DNA from: Streptomyces sp. DH37 | GTDB taxonomy: Bacteria; Actinomycetota; Actinomycetes; Streptomycetales; Streptomycetaceae | DNA length: 58,316 bases | Assembly: GCF_029813835.1 (NCBI RefSeq) | Contig: NZ_JARVKV010000039.1 | Span: 1 to 58,316, forward strand | Direction: 5' to 3' | Shown: piece after piece, positions 1 to 10,302 of the stretch | Position numbering within the stretch: the stretch's first letter is position 1 | How the letters are laid out: every line of letters starts with the position of its first letter | Program-made: the position numbers and the translations under genes | The notes under the pieces: model-generated | The model's input: the letters and a program-made list of their open reading frames with translations, nothing else | Database searches by the model: none | What the model was told of the DNA's origin: nothing

Positions 1-35
1 GCCGCCCTCGGCCCGGGGCGCGGGAGGAGCCGGGA

Positions 36-60
36 CCGGGTCCGCCCCGGGCGGACCCGG
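36..60 (-). terminator. Hairpin terminator after ppa
   Basis: The arms CCGGGTCCGCC and GGCGGACCCGG pair perfectly (11 bp) around a 3-nt loop. The hairpin starts 5 bp past the ppa stop codon. There is no T tract, as is common for GC-rich actinobacterial terminators. Confidence 0.6.
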
Positions 61-65
61 CGGGC

Positions 66-563
66 TCAGTGGTGGCCGCCGCCCGAGGCCTCCAGGCGCT
101 TGACCGAGGCCTCGACCTCGGCCTCGGCCTCGGCACGGCCGACCCAGTCCGCGCCCTCGACCGACTTGCCGGGCTCCAGGTCCTTGTAGACCTCGAAGAA
201 GTGCTGGATCTCCAGCCGGTCGAACTCGCTCACGTGGTGGATGTCGCGCAGGTGCTCCATGCGCGGGTCGGACGCGGGCACGCACAGCAGCTTGTCGTCG
301 CCGCCGGCCTCGTCCGTCATGCGGAACATGCCGATCGCCCGGCACTTGATGATGCAGCCGGGGAAGGTCGGCTCCTCCAGCAGCACCAGCGCGTCCAGGG
401 GGTCTCCGTCCTCACCCAGGGTGTTGTCGACGAAGCCGTAGTCGGCCGGGTACACGGTCGAGGTGAACAGGTGGCGGTCCAGCCGGATGCGACCGGTCTC
501 GTGGTCCACCTCGTACTTGTTCCGCGAGCCCTTAGGGATCTCGATGACGACGTCGAACTCCAA
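66..563 (-). CDS. ppa: Inorganic pyrophosphatase (family I)
   Basis: Soluble cytoplasmic enzyme that hydrolyses pyrophosphate to two phosphates and so pulls biosynthetic reactions forward. The 165-residue product has the family I core: the KGSRNKYEVD substrate-binding segment near the N terminus, ADYGFVDNTLGEDGDPLD with its metal-binding aspartates around residues 45-65, and a second acidic helix ending in VGRAEAEAE. I chose the TTG start at 563 because the product then begins at the usual EFDV segment and the mRNA carries GGAGGAG just upstream. No in-frame ATG lies near that point. The gene is divergent from the D-Ala-D-Ala carboxypeptidase gene. Confidence 0.95.
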   Translation of the reverse strand: MEFDVVIEIPKGSRNKYEVDHETGRIRLDRHLFTSTVYPADYGFVDNTLGEDGDPLDALVLLEEPTFPGCIIKCRAIGMFRMTDEAGGDDKLLCVPASDPRMEHLRDIHHVSEFDRLEIQHFFEVYKDLEPGKSVEGADWVGRAEAEAEVEASVKRLEASGGGHH

Positions 564-600
564 GGGAGACTCCTCCGTATGTTCCAGCCGCTCGTCGGGG

Positions 601-620
601 CCCGGGGGTGCTCCCCCGGG
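601..620. repeat. GC-rich inverted repeat in the ppa/dacB divergent gap
   Basis: CCCGGGGG and CCCCCGGG are perfect 8-bp arms around a TGCT loop, between two divergent start codons. It could be a structured 5' leader of ppa or a protein-binding site. The sequence does not decide. Confidence 0.4.
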
Positions 621-641
621 GAGCGGCGATGTGGTGGTTAA

Positions 642-2129
642 GTGTCCCTCACGCAGGTGTGTGCTCGCGAAAGGGGCTGGTCCGAGGTGCGGGACACGTG
701 GCAGGCGGTGGTCGGTTCCGCCGCCGTCGGACTCGCGGTCGCGGTGGCGGCGGTGGCCGTCACGGGACCTTGGGACTCCGGCCAGCGTACGGCCGAACGG
801 GCCCGCGCCGCTTCCCCGGACCACCGCAGTGGCGCGGAGCACACCGGGGCCGGCGTCCCGGGCGGCCCCGCTCCGGCGCCCAGCGCCGCCGAGGTGCTGA
901 CCGCGCTGGGCGCCGCGCCCCCCGGCGGCGACGCCGCGCCGAACCCCGGCGAGGCCCCCGCGCCCGCTCCCGCCGCGCTCGCCGACGTCCTCCAGCCGCT
1001 GCTGGAGGAGGGCGCCCTGGGCACGCTCCGCACGGCCTCGGTGGTGGACGTGGCCACCGGGCGGGAGCTGTACGGGGCCGGGGAGGGCCGGGACGTCGTA
1101 CCCGCCTCCACCGTCAAGGTCGCCACGGCGGTCGCCGCGCTGTCGGCCCTCGGACCGGACCACCGCATCCCCACCCGGGTGGTGTGGGACGCGAAGGGGA
1201 AGCGGGTCTTCCTGGTCGGCGGGGGCGACCCGACGGTCACCCCCGCCGCGCTGCGGCGGCTGGCCGACGCCACCGCCCGGGAGCTGGGGGAGCGCGGCGC
1301 GGGGCGGATCGCCCTCGCCCACGACACCTCGCTCTACTCCGGCCCCGCCCGCCATCCGATCGGGCCGAACGAGAACATCGCGCCGGTCACCGCGCTGATG
1401 GTCGACGAGGGCCGCCTCGACGGGAGCACCCGCGGCCCCGCCCCCCGCTCGGACGACCCGGCCCGGGACGCGGCCGAGGCCTTCGCCGACCGGCTGCGCG
1501 ACCGCGGCGTCGACGTCGAGCGCTCCGAGCGCCCCCGCCGGGCGCCCGGGGGAGCCGAGGAGCTGGCCGTCCACCGTTCCGCGCCGCTGGCGGAGCTGGT
1601 CGAGCGGATGATGCTCCACAGCGACAACGACATCGCCGAGGCCCTCGTCCGGCAGACCGCCGTCGCGCGCGGCGAGCCCGCGAGCTTCGCCGGCGCCGGG
1701 CGCGCGGTGCGGGCGCAGCTCGCCGAGTACGGGCCGGCGCTGCCGCTGGAGGGCGCGCGCTTCGCCGACGGCAGCGGCCTCGACCGGAGCGGCCGGGTCT
1801 CCGCCGGGCTGCTGACCCGGCTGCTCGCCCTCTCCGCCGACCCCGCCCGCCCCGAGCTGCGGTCCGTCCTGACCGGTCTGCCCGTGGCCCGCTTCAACGG
1901 CACGCTGGGCGGGCGCTACGACGACGAGGCCACCCGCACCGGAGCGGGCCTGGTCCGCGCCAAGACGGGCACGCTGACCGGCGTCAACACCCTGGCGGGC
2001 ACGGTCGTGGACGCCGACGGCAGGTTCCTGGCCTTCGCGTTCATGGCGTCGGGCACCACCGACCGCCAGGGCGCCCACACCGCCCTGGACCGCCTCGCCG
2101 CCGCCCTCGCCAACTGCGGCTGCCGCTGA
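642..2129 (+). CDS. dacB: D-alanyl-D-alanine carboxypeptidase/endopeptidase (PBP4 family)
   Basis: Low-molecular-mass class C penicillin-binding protein that trims peptidoglycan peptides outside the membrane. The 495-residue product has one N-terminal membrane segment (about residues 22-42), a Pro/Ala-rich linker, and all three active-site motifs of the SxxK acyltransferases: S156-T-V-K159, S327-D-N329 and K441-T-G443. The GTG at 642 is the first in-frame start. A GTG about 14 codons later (MRDTWQAV) would still keep the membrane anchor, so the exact start is uncertain. The gene is monocistronic, with two hairpins just after its stop. Confidence 0.93.
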   Translation: MSLTQVCARERGWSEVRDTWQAVVGSAAVGLAVAVAAVAVTGPWDSGQRTAERARAASPDHRSGAEHTGAGVPGGPAPAPSAAEVLTALGAAPPGGDAAPNPGEAPAPAPAALADVLQPLLEEGALGTLRTASVVDVATGRELYGAGEGRDVVPASTVKVATAVAALSALGPDHRIPTRVVWDAKGKRVFLVGGGDPTVTPAALRRLADATARELGERGAGRIALAHDTSLYSGPARHPIGPNENIAPVTALMVDEGRLDGSTRGPAPRSDDPARDAAEAFADRLRDRGVDVERSERPRRAPGGAEELAVHRSAPLAELVERMMLHSDNDIAEALVRQTAVARGEPASFAGAGRAVRAQLAEYGPALPLEGARFADGSGLDRSGRVSAGLLTRLLALSADPARPELRSVLTGLPVARFNGTLGGRYDDEATRTGAGLVRAKTGTLTGVNTLAGTVVDADGRFLAFAFMASGTTDRQGAHTALDRLAAALANCGCR

Positions 2130-2131
2130 AC

Positions 2132-2171
2132 CGGCGGTTCCGCACCGCCGCGGGCGCCTCCGCCGGCGCCC
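2132..2171 (+). terminator. Double hairpin after dacB
   Basis: Two consecutive perfect hairpins follow the stop codon. CGGCGGT/ACCGCCG (2132-2150) has a 5-nt loop and GGGCGCC/GGCGCCC (2152-2171) has a 6-nt loop. They probably form the transcript end. Confidence 0.5.
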
Positions 2172-2279
2172 TCCGCGGGCGTCCTCCGGCCCCGCGGTCC
2201 GGGCCGGGCGTGAGGGTCCGCGCCGGCGGGCACTCCTCTCCAGGCGCCCGGTCCGCTCCCGTTCGGCGGCACCGGCACG

Positions 2280-2285
2280 TACCGT
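2280..2285 (+). promoter_or_regulatory. -10-like hexamer, leaderless promoter
   Basis: TACCGT ends 6 nt before the ATG at 2292 and no Shine-Dalgarno sequence precedes that ATG. A transcript starting at or next to the ATG is likely. Confidence 0.5.
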
Positions 2286-2291
2286 GAAGTC

Positions 2292-3425
2292 ATGACGAGC
2301 CTCGGTGGTGTGGAGATGGTCGACTGGAATCTCGCGGTGGCGACCGCGACCCGGCTCGTGAAGCCGGGGCCCGAAGTGAGCCGGGAGGAGGCGCGGGAGG
2401 CCGTCGCCGAGCTGCGGCGGCACGCCGCCGCCGCCGAGGGGCACGTACGCGGCTTCACGCGGATGACGCCCGACGGGGCCGCGGACACCCCCGTGCTCGT
2501 CGTGGACCGGCCCGGCTGGATCCGGGCCAACGTGGCGGGCTTCCGCGAGCTGCTGGCGCCCCTGCTGGGCAAGATGCAGGCGCGGCGCGGCGGCGGGCCC
2601 GGCGGCGCGGTGCTCGGCGCGGTCGGCGGCAAGGTGACCGGCGTCGAGGTCGGGATGCTGCTGTCGTTCATGGCCTCGCGCGTCCTGGGCCAGTACGAGA
2701 CCTTCGCCCCGCCCACCCGCGACCTGCCGGGCGCCCCGGGCGAGGGCGGCGGACGGCTGCTGCTGGTCGCGCCGAACATCGTGCACGTCGAGCGCGAGCT
2801 GGACGTCGACCCGCACGACTTCCGGCTGTGGGTGTGCCTGCACGAGGAGACGCACCGCACCCAGTTCTCCGCCGTGCCGTGGCTGCGCGACCACATCGAG
2901 GGGGAGATTCACGCCTTCCTCGGGGAGACCGACATCGAGCCCTCCGCGCTGCTGGAGCGGCTGCGCGAGGCCTTCCAGTCGCTGGCCGGGGGCAGCCGGC
3001 CGGGGGGCGACGAGGGGGAGCAGGGCGAGGGACGCAGCCTCGTCGAGCTGGTGCAGACCCCCGCGCAGCGCGAGGTCCTCGGCCGCATCACCGCCGTGAT
3101 GTCGCTGCTGGAGGGGCACGCGGACTACGTGATGGACGGCGTCGGCCCCCAGGTGGTGCCCTCGGTCGCGGAGATCCGCGAGAAGTTCCAGAAGCGCCGC
3201 GCCGCCGGCGCCGGCCGCCTGGACCAGGCGCTGCGCAGGCTGCTGGGGCTCGACGCCAAGCTGCGCCAGTACCGCGACGGCGAGCGGTTCGTGCGGGCGG
3301 TCGTGGAGGAGACCGGCATGGACGGCTTCAACCGCGTGTGGACGTCTCCCAACACGCTGCCCACCAAGGCGGAGATCGCCCAGCCGGCGGACTGGATCGC
3401 GAGGGTCCACCGGAAAGCGGACTGA
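2292..3425 (+). CDS. Zinc-dependent metalloprotease-like protein (DUF2342/zincin)
   Basis: Actinobacterial zincin-like family often annotated as F420-biosynthesis-associated or as a putative hydrolase; its substrate is not known to me. The 377-residue product carries the zinc-protease signature H184-E-E-T-H188 (HExxH) in LHEETHRTQF, with acidic segments about 20 residues downstream (EGEIHAFLGE) that could supply the third ligand. It has no signal peptide, so it should be cytoplasmic. It lies just before tilS-hpt-ftsH. The ATG is supported by a -10-like hexamer 6 nt upstream and by the family-like N terminus VDWNLAVATA. Confidence 0.85.
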   Translation: MTSLGGVEMVDWNLAVATATRLVKPGPEVSREEAREAVAELRRHAAAAEGHVRGFTRMTPDGAADTPVLVVDRPGWIRANVAGFRELLAPLLGKMQARRGGGPGGAVLGAVGGKVTGVEVGMLLSFMASRVLGQYETFAPPTRDLPGAPGEGGGRLLLVAPNIVHVERELDVDPHDFRLWVCLHEETHRTQFSAVPWLRDHIEGEIHAFLGETDIEPSALLERLREAFQSLAGGSRPGGDEGEQGEGRSLVELVQTPAQREVLGRITAVMSLLEGHADYVMDGVGPQVVPSVAEIREKFQKRRAAGAGRLDQALRRLLGLDAKLRQYRDGERFVRAVVEETGMDGFNRVWTSPNTLPTKAEIAQPADWIARVHRKAD

Positions 3426-3566
3426 TGACCGCCGAACGCCGACACAATCACTCTTGCGAGGGACCGTGAGGGACGGGCGCGCGTGCGATGCTCAGGGATA
3501 CAGCTCTTCTCTGTCACCATCGACGCACTCAGCGTAGTCACCGACTCCCCGAGGAAGTGAACGGAC

Positions 3567-4760
3567 ATGGGTCCCCACCCCGCGGTCGCCGCGATACGCC
3601 TGGCGGTTCGCCGCACACTCAGTGACGTGCTCCACGGCGTCTCCGGCGTCCCCCCGCACCGGCGGCCCCCGCTCGTACTCGTCGCCTGCTCCGGCGGCGC
3701 CGACTCGATGGCGCTCGCCTCCGCCCTCGCCTTCGAAGCCCCCCGCCTCGGTCTGCGGGCCGGGGGCGTCACCGTCGACCACGGCCTGCAGCCCGGCTCC
3801 GGCGACCGGGCCCGCGAGGTCGTCTCCCGGCTCACCGAGTTCTCCCTCGAACCGGCCGAGGCCCTCACCGTGACCGTCGGCCGCGGCGGCGGCCCCGAGG
3901 CCGCCGCCCGCACCGCCCGCTACGCCGCGCTCGACGAGGCCGCCGAACGCCTCGGCGCCGCCGCGGTCCTCCTCGGCCACACCCGCGACGACCAGGCCGA
4001 GACGGTGCTGCTCGGCCTCGCCCGGGGCTCCGGCACCCGCTCGCTGTCCGGGATGGCCGCCGTCTCCGGCTCGCCGGCCGGGCGGCCGGGCGCCCGGCAC
4101 CGCTATCTGCGGCCCTTCCTCGCCGTGGACCGGCAGACCACCCGCAAGGCGTGCATGGTCCAGTCGCTGCCCGTCTGGGACGACCCGCACAACGCCGATC
4201 CCGCCTTCACCCGCTCCCGGGTGCGCCACGACGCCCTCCCCGCCCTGGAGAAGGCGCTCGGCAAGGGCGTGGTCGAGGCCCTGGCCCGTACCGCCCAGCT
4301 CTCGCGCGACGACGCCGACGCGCTCGACGCCTGGGCGCGCGAGGCCGAGCGCGAGGTCCTCGCCGCCGCCCGGCCGTCCCCGGACGGCGGGGGTGGCGAG
4401 GACGGCGGGAACGGCGGGAACGGCGGGAACGGCGGGAATGTCGCGGATGTCACAGCGGGCGCGGGCGTGGGCGCTGTGCCCGGGGCTGTGTCCGACGGGG
4501 TGTCCGGCGCGGTGTCCAACGAGACGTCCGGCGGTGTCCTGGACGTCGTCCGGCTCGGCGCCCTGCCGCCCGCCGTCCGCCGTCGCGTACTGCGCCGCGT
4601 GGCGGTCGCGGCCGGCTCCCCGGCGGGCTCGCTGTTCGCCCGCCACATCGAGGAGGTCGACCGGCTGGTCACCGACTGGCACGGCCAGCGGGCCATCAAC
4701 CTGCCCGGCCGCGTGGCCGCCCGCCGGCAGGGTGGCACACTGGTCATCCGGCAAGTGTGA
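3567..4760 (+). CDS. tilS: tRNA(Ile)-lysidine synthase
   Basis: ATP-dependent enzyme that attaches lysine to C34 of the tRNA-Ile CAU anticodon so that it reads AUA. The PP-loop pyrophosphatase motif S42-G-G-A-D-S47 sits in the N-terminal Rossmann domain, followed by DHGLQPGSG and the GHTRDDQAET helix. The 397-residue product is longer than usual because of a low-complexity insert (about residues 270-325) that contains four 9-bp repeats encoding Gly-Gly-Asn and a Val/Ser/Gly-rich stretch. GAGGAAG precedes the ATG. Hpt follows 21 bp downstream; the tilS-hpt-ftsH order is common in bacteria. Confidence 0.93.
   Translation: MGPHPAVAAIRLAVRRTLSDVLHGVSGVPPHRRPPLVLVACSGGADSMALASALAFEAPRLGLRAGGVTVDHGLQPGSGDRAREVVSRLTEFSLEPAEALTVTVGRGGGPEAAARTARYAALDEAAERLGAAAVLLGHTRDDQAETVLLGLARGSGTRSLSGMAAVSGSPAGRPGARHRYLRPFLAVDRQTTRKACMVQSLPVWDDPHNADPAFTRSRVRHDALPALEKALGKGVVEALARTAQLSRDDADALDAWAREAEREVLAAARPSPDGGGGEDGGNGGNGGNGGNVADVTAGAGVGAVPGAVSDGVSGAVSNETSGGVLDVVRLGALPPAVRRRVLRRVAVAAGSPAGSLFARHIEEVDRLVTDWHGQRAINLPGRVAARRQGGTLVIRQV
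4404..4439 (+). repeat. Four tandem 9-bp repeats inside tilS
   Basis: GGCGGGAAC is repeated four times in frame (last copy GGCGGGAAT), encoding Gly-Gly-Asn units in a non-conserved surface linker. It looks like a recent slippage expansion. Confidence 0.8.
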
Positions 4761-4781
4761 TCCCCGACCGAGAGCAGCAGG

Positions 4782-5336
4782 GTGGACGACAAGGACATGG
4801 GCGCCGACCTCAAGTCGGTGCTCATCACCAAGGAAGAGATCGACTCGAAGCTGGCCGAGCTGGCGGAGAGGATCGACGCGGAGTACGAGGGTGAGGACCT
4901 GCTCCTGGTCGGAGTCCTCAAGGGCGCGGTGATGGTCATGGCCGACCTCGCCCGGGCCCTGTCCTCGCCGGTCACCATGGACTGGATGGCGGTGTCGTCG
5001 TACGGCGCGGGCACCCAGTCCTCCGGCGTGGTCCGCATCCTCAAGGACCTGGACACCGACATCAAGGGACGGCACGTCCTCATCGTCGAGGACATCATCG
5101 ACTCCGGTCTGACGCTGTCCTGGCTGCTGTCGAACCTCGGCTCGCGCGAGCCCGCCTCGCTGAACGTCTGCACCCTGCTGCGCAAGCCGGACGCGGCGAA
5201 GGTGGCGATCGACGTGAAGTGGGTCGGGTTCGACATCCCCAACGAGTTCGTCGTCGGCTACGGGCTGGACTACGCCGAGAAGTACCGCAACCTCCCGTTC
5301 GTGGGGACGCTGGAGCCGCACGTCTACGGCGGCTGA
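4782..5336 (+). CDS. hpt: Hypoxanthine phosphoribosyltransferase
   Basis: Purine-salvage enzyme that converts hypoxanthine (and usually guanine) plus PRPP to IMP or GMP. The 184-residue product has the PRPP-binding loop VLIVEDIIDSGLTL, the VGVLKGAV loop and the C-terminal base-binding segment around VGFDIPNEFVVGYGLDYAE. The GTG at 4782 is preceded by GAGAGCAGCAGG and gives an N terminus of normal length. It is 21 bp downstream of tilS and probably cotranscribed. Confidence 0.95.
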   Translation: MDDKDMGADLKSVLITKEEIDSKLAELAERIDAEYEGEDLLLVGVLKGAVMVMADLARALSSPVTMDWMAVSSYGAGTQSSGVVRILKDLDTDIKGRHVLIVEDIIDSGLTLSWLLSNLGSREPASLNVCTLLRKPDAAKVAIDVKWVGFDIPNEFVVGYGLDYAEKYRNLPFVGTLEPHVYGG

Positions 5337-5578
5337 GGGGCTCCCGCGGGGTCCGGGGCGCCGTCCGGGAACGTTGCGGGCGATTCCGGCGTTGGAACGT
5401 GCGGGCGGGGACACCCACCGCCCCCGGCGGCGTCGCCGCGGCAGTGCTTCGGGCGGCGATCCTGGGGTACCGTCCGAAGGTCGGTCTGTTGAGGCAGTCT
5501 GTTTGTAGGCCGAACAAGCCGGAGCAATACACCGTACGCGCAGACGATCTCTCCCGGGTCGCTGTGCCTCACTGTGGC

Positions 5579-5610
5579 AGGAGGGACGGGGCGCACGCCG
5601 CCCCGTGTGG
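5579..5610 (+). promoter_or_regulatory. ftsH ribosome-binding site followed by a hairpin
   Basis: AGGAGGG (5579-5585) is the only good Shine-Dalgarno sequence but lies 25 nt from the ATG at 5611. Between them CGGGGCG (5587-5593) and CGCCCCG (5599-5605) pair perfectly around the loop CACGC. If the hairpin folds, the effective spacing to the ATG falls to about 6-7 nt. It would sequester the first G of the alternative GTG at 5605. Confidence 0.55.
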
Positions 5611-7653
<2,043 letters not shown>

Positions 7654-7697
7654 CCGAGGCCCTCCCGCCCGGGCCGTGACGGCCCCCGGAATGCCCG

Positions 7698-7732
7698 CCG
7701 CGCCCCTCCGGTTTACTACCGGAGGGGCGCGG
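7698..7732 (+). terminator. Strong hairpin terminator between ftsH and folE
   Basis: A perfect 14-bp stem with arms CCGCGCCCCTCCGG and CCGGAGGGGCGCGG encloses the loop TTTACTA. It separates ftsH from the folate genes. The downstream sequence CTCCTTGTTG is only weakly T-rich. Confidence 0.8.
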
Positions 7733-7738
7733 CTCCTT

Positions 7739-7758
7739 GTTGCCCACGGTTGCCCACG
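7739..7758 (+). repeat. Tandem 10-bp repeat in the folE leader
   Basis: GTTGCCCACG occurs twice in immediate succession between the terminator and the folE ribosome-binding site. It could be an operator or a slippage product. Confidence 0.5.
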
Positions 7759-7776
7759 TTCGAGAAAGAGGACCAC

Positions 7777-8382
7777 ATGATCGACCCGGTGACGCTGGAC
7801 GGCGAGGGAACCGTCGGAGAGTTCGACGAGAAGCGCGCCGAGAACGCCATACGGGAACTGCTCATCGCCGTCGGCGAGGATCCCGACCGCGAGGGCCTGC
7901 GCGAGACCCCGGCCCGGGTCGCCCGTGCCTACCGGGAGATATTCGCCGGTCTGCGGCAGAGCCCGGAGGACGTGCTGACCACCACCTTCGACCTCGGCCA
8001 CGACGAGATGGTGCTGGTGAAGGACATCGAGCTGCTGTCCTCCTGCGAGCACCACCTGCTGCCCTTCCACGGCGTGGCGCACGTCGGCTACATCCCCGCC
8101 GACTCGGGCAAGATCACCGGTCTGTCGAAGCTCGCCCGGCTGGTGGAGGTCTTCGCCCGCCGCCCCCAGGTCCAGGAGCGCCTGACCACGCAGATCGCCG
8201 ACTCGCTGATGCGCATCCTGGAGGCGCGCGGCGTGATCGTCGTGATCGAGTGCGAGCACATGTGCATGACGGTGCGCGGCGTCCGCAAGCCCGGCGCCAA
8301 GACCATCACCTCCGCCGTCCGCGGCCAGCTCCGCGACTCCACCACCCGCGCCGAGGCGATGAGCCTGATCATGGCCCGCTGA
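7777..8382 (+). CDS. folE: GTP cyclohydrolase I
   Basis: First enzyme of folate biosynthesis, converting GTP to 7,8-dihydroneopterin triphosphate. The 201-residue product has the zinc-binding and catalytic segment SSCEHHLLPFHG, the helix GLSKLARLVEVFARRPQVQERLT and the late motif ECEHMCMTVRGVRKPG with the third zinc cysteine. ATG 7777 was preferred over an upstream in-frame TTG at 7750 because the family starts at about MIDPVTLDGEG and GAAAGAGG lies 7 nt upstream. It heads the folE-folP-folB-folK group. Confidence 0.95.
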   Translation: MIDPVTLDGEGTVGEFDEKRAENAIRELLIAVGEDPDREGLRETPARVARAYREIFAGLRQSPEDVLTTTFDLGHDEMVLVKDIELLSSCEHHLLPFHGVAHVGYIPADSGKITGLSKLARLVEVFARRPQVQERLTTQIADSLMRILEARGVIVVIECEHMCMTVRGVRKPGAKTITSAVRGQLRDSTTRAEAMSLIMAR

Positions 8383-8450
8383 CGGCGCGGACACCGGACC
8401 CCGGCGGCATCCGGGGCAGGGCGGTGGCGGAGGGGCGCGCGCGGAGCGCC

Positions 8451-8456
8451 TACGCT
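8451..8456 (+). promoter_or_regulatory. -10-like hexamer, leaderless promoter of folP
   Basis: TACGCT ends 7 nt before the folP ATG at 8464 and no ribosome-binding site lies between. FolP may therefore have its own promoter in addition to read-through from folE. Confidence 0.5.
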
Positions 8457-8463
8457 GGACCGC

Positions 8464-9330
8464 ATGAGTACCTTGCGCGTCCCCCGCGGGGAAGTGGCCG
8501 GACTGCCGGCCTGGGACCGGTGCGCGGTCATGGGCGTGGTGAACGTCACGCCCGACTCCTTCTCCGACGGAGGCCGCTGGTTCGACACCGACGTCGCGGT
8601 CAAGCACGGTCTGGACCTGATCGCCGAGGGCGCCGACCTGATCGACGTGGGCGGCGAGTCCACCCGCCCCGGCGCGACCCGCGTGGACGAGGCCGAGGAG
8701 CTGCGCCGGGTGATCCCGGTGGTCCGCGGCCTGGCCCGGGAGGGCGCGGTGGTCAGCGTGGACACCATGCGGGCGTCCGTCGCCGAGCGGGCGGTGGAGG
8801 CCGGCGCCCGGCTGGTCAACGACGTCAGCGGCGGACGCGCGGACGAGCGCATGGTCCCGGTGGTCGCCGGGGCCGGGGTGCCGTACGTGGTGATGCACTG
8901 GCGCGGCCAGAGCGTCGACATGAACGACCGGGCCGTCTACACCGACACCGTCACCGAGGTGATCGGCGAACTGCGCGCCGCCCTGGACCGGGCGGTGGCC
9001 GGCGGGATCGCCCCGGAGCGGATCGTCGTCGACCCCGGGCTGGGCTTCGCCAAGCAGGCCGAGCACGACCTGGCGCTGGTGGACGCCACCGCCCGGCTGC
9101 GCCGGGAGCTGGGACGGCCGGTGCTGGTCGCGGCCTCCCGGAAGCGCTTCCTGGGCCGGGTGCTGGCCGGCGACGGCGGTGAGGCGCCGCCCGCCCGGGA
9201 GCGGGACGCGGCCACCGCGGCGGTCTCGGCGCTCGTGGCGCGCGAGGGCGCCTGGGCGGTACGGGTGCACGAGGTGCGGGCGAGCGCGGACGCGGTCCGG
9301 GTGGCCCGGGCCCTGGAGGGAGCCAGGTGA
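8464..9330 (+). CDS. folP: Dihydropteroate synthase
   Basis: Condenses 6-hydroxymethyl-dihydropterin diphosphate with p-aminobenzoate; it is the sulfonamide target. The 288-residue TIM barrel shows the signatures GVVNVTPDSFSDGG, DLIDVGGESTRPGA, the VVDPGLGF segment and a C-terminal SRKRFLG loop. The product ends ...ALEGAR, and its TGA overlaps the next gene's GTG (GTGA), so the two are translationally coupled. Confidence 0.95.
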   Translation: MSTLRVPRGEVAGLPAWDRCAVMGVVNVTPDSFSDGGRWFDTDVAVKHGLDLIAEGADLIDVGGESTRPGATRVDEAEELRRVIPVVRGLAREGAVVSVDTMRASVAERAVEAGARLVNDVSGGRADERMVPVVAGAGVPYVVMHWRGQSVDMNDRAVYTDTVTEVIGELRAALDRAVAGGIAPERIVVDPGLGFAKQAEHDLALVDATARLRRELGRPVLVAASRKRFLGRVLAGDGGEAPPARERDAATAAVSALVAREGAWAVRVHEVRASADAVRVARALEGAR

Positions 9331-9824
9331 GCGGAGAGGCCCGTACGGACGTCGAGGCGGTGGAGGCGGCGAACGCCGCGCTGTACGACGCGGTGGAGCG
9401 CGGCGATCTGGACGCCCTGGCCGAGAACTGGCTGCACGACGAGATCAGCGTCGTGCACCCCGGCTGGCCGGTGCTCAGCGGGCGCGACGAGGTACTGCGC
9501 TCGTACGCGCTGATCATGGCGAACACCGAGTACATCCAGTTCTTCCTGACCGACGTCGAGGTCTCCGTGATGGGCGACACCGCCCTGGTGACCTGCACCG
9601 AGAACATCCTCAGCGGCGGCCCCGCCGAGGAGGACGGCTCCGCCGGCCCCCTGGTCGGCGGGCTGGTGGTCGCCACCAACGTCTTCCGCAGGGCGGAGGA
9701 CGGCAAGTGGAGGGTCTGGGCCCACCACGGCTCCCCGGTGCTCGTCGAGGAGGACGAGGACGACGAGGACGGCGGTCCGGACGGTCTCGACGGGATCGAC
9801 GGCGAGGGCGGGACCGTGCTCTGA
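9327..9824 (+). CDS. NTF2/SnoaL-like protein inside the folate operon
   Basis: A 165-residue protein with an NTF2-like cone fold: N-terminal helices (EAVEAANAALYDAVERGDLDA), the core WLHDEISVVHPGWPVLSGRDEV, and strands ending in WRVWAHHGSP. An acidic Asp/Glu/Gly-rich tail follows. The function is unknown; related proteins are ligand-binding domains or small enzymes. Its start overlaps the folP stop by 4 nt, which implies a role linked to folate synthesis, but no catalytic motif is visible. From memory, actinobacteria often carry such a gene between folP and folB. Confidence 0.8.
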   Translation: MSGEARTDVEAVEAANAALYDAVERGDLDALAENWLHDEISVVHPGWPVLSGRDEVLRSYALIMANTEYIQFFLTDVEVSVMGDTALVTCTENILSGGPAEEDGSAGPLVGGLVVATNVFRRAEDGKWRVWAHHGSPVLVEEDEDDEDGGPDGLDGIDGEGGTVL

Positions 9825-9862
9825 GAGCCGGTCTGAGAGAGTGGCCCCGGCGGCACCCGCCG

Positions 9863-9886
9863 CCCCGCGGCGCCCAGTCCGCGGGG
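9863..9886 (+). terminator. Hairpin between the NTF2-like gene and folB
   Basis: CCCCGCGG and CCGCGGGG pair perfectly (8 bp) around an 8-nt loop in the 118-bp gap. It may attenuate or separate the operon here. Confidence 0.4.
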
Positions 9887-9942
9887 AACGGGGCGCGACC
9901 GGCCCGCCGCCGCAACCGTACGACCGACGGGAGTGAGAGCGC

Positions 9943-10302
9943 GTGGACCGTGTCGCGTTGCGCGGACTGAGGGTCCGCGGGCATCACGGGGTGTTCGAGA
10001 GGGAACGGGACCAGGGACAGACCTTCGTGGTCGACCTCGCGCTGTACCTGGACACCCGTCCCGCCGCGGCCGGGGACGACCTCACGGAGACCGTGCACTA
10101 CGGCATCGTCGCCGAGGAGGTCGCCGCGATCGTCGGGGGGGATCCGGTCGACCTGATCGAGACCCTCGCCCAGCGGATCGCCGACCAGTGCCTGACGCAC
10201 CGGGTGGTGCGCGAGGTGGAGGTCACCGTCCACAAGCCCGAGGCCCCCATCACCGTCCCGTTCGACGATGTGTCCATCACCATCAAGCGGAGCCGCGTAT
10301 GA
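9943..10302 (+). CDS. folB: Dihydroneopterin aldolase
   Basis: Cleaves 7,8-dihydroneopterin to 6-hydroxymethyl-dihydropterin and glycolaldehyde. The 119-residue product has the family features RGHHGVFERE with the likely pterin-binding Glu21, and the catalytic lysine K98 in VTVHKPEAPI. The GTG start follows GGGAGTGAGAG. The stop overlaps the folK start (ATGA), consistent with sequential enzymes made together. Confidence 0.93.
   Translation: MDRVALRGLRVRGHHGVFERERDQGQTFVVDLALYLDTRPAAAGDDLTETVHYGIVAEEVAAIVGGDPVDLIETLAQRIADQCLTHRVVREVEVTVHKPEAPITVPFDDVSITIKRSRV

Noticed and set aside
66..3410. Very long minus-strand open frame (over 1100 codons) across ppa, dacB and the protease gene
   Set aside because: Only its last 165 codons are ppa. 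The rest is antisense to genes with clear motifs, an effect of high GC, which leaves few stop codons.
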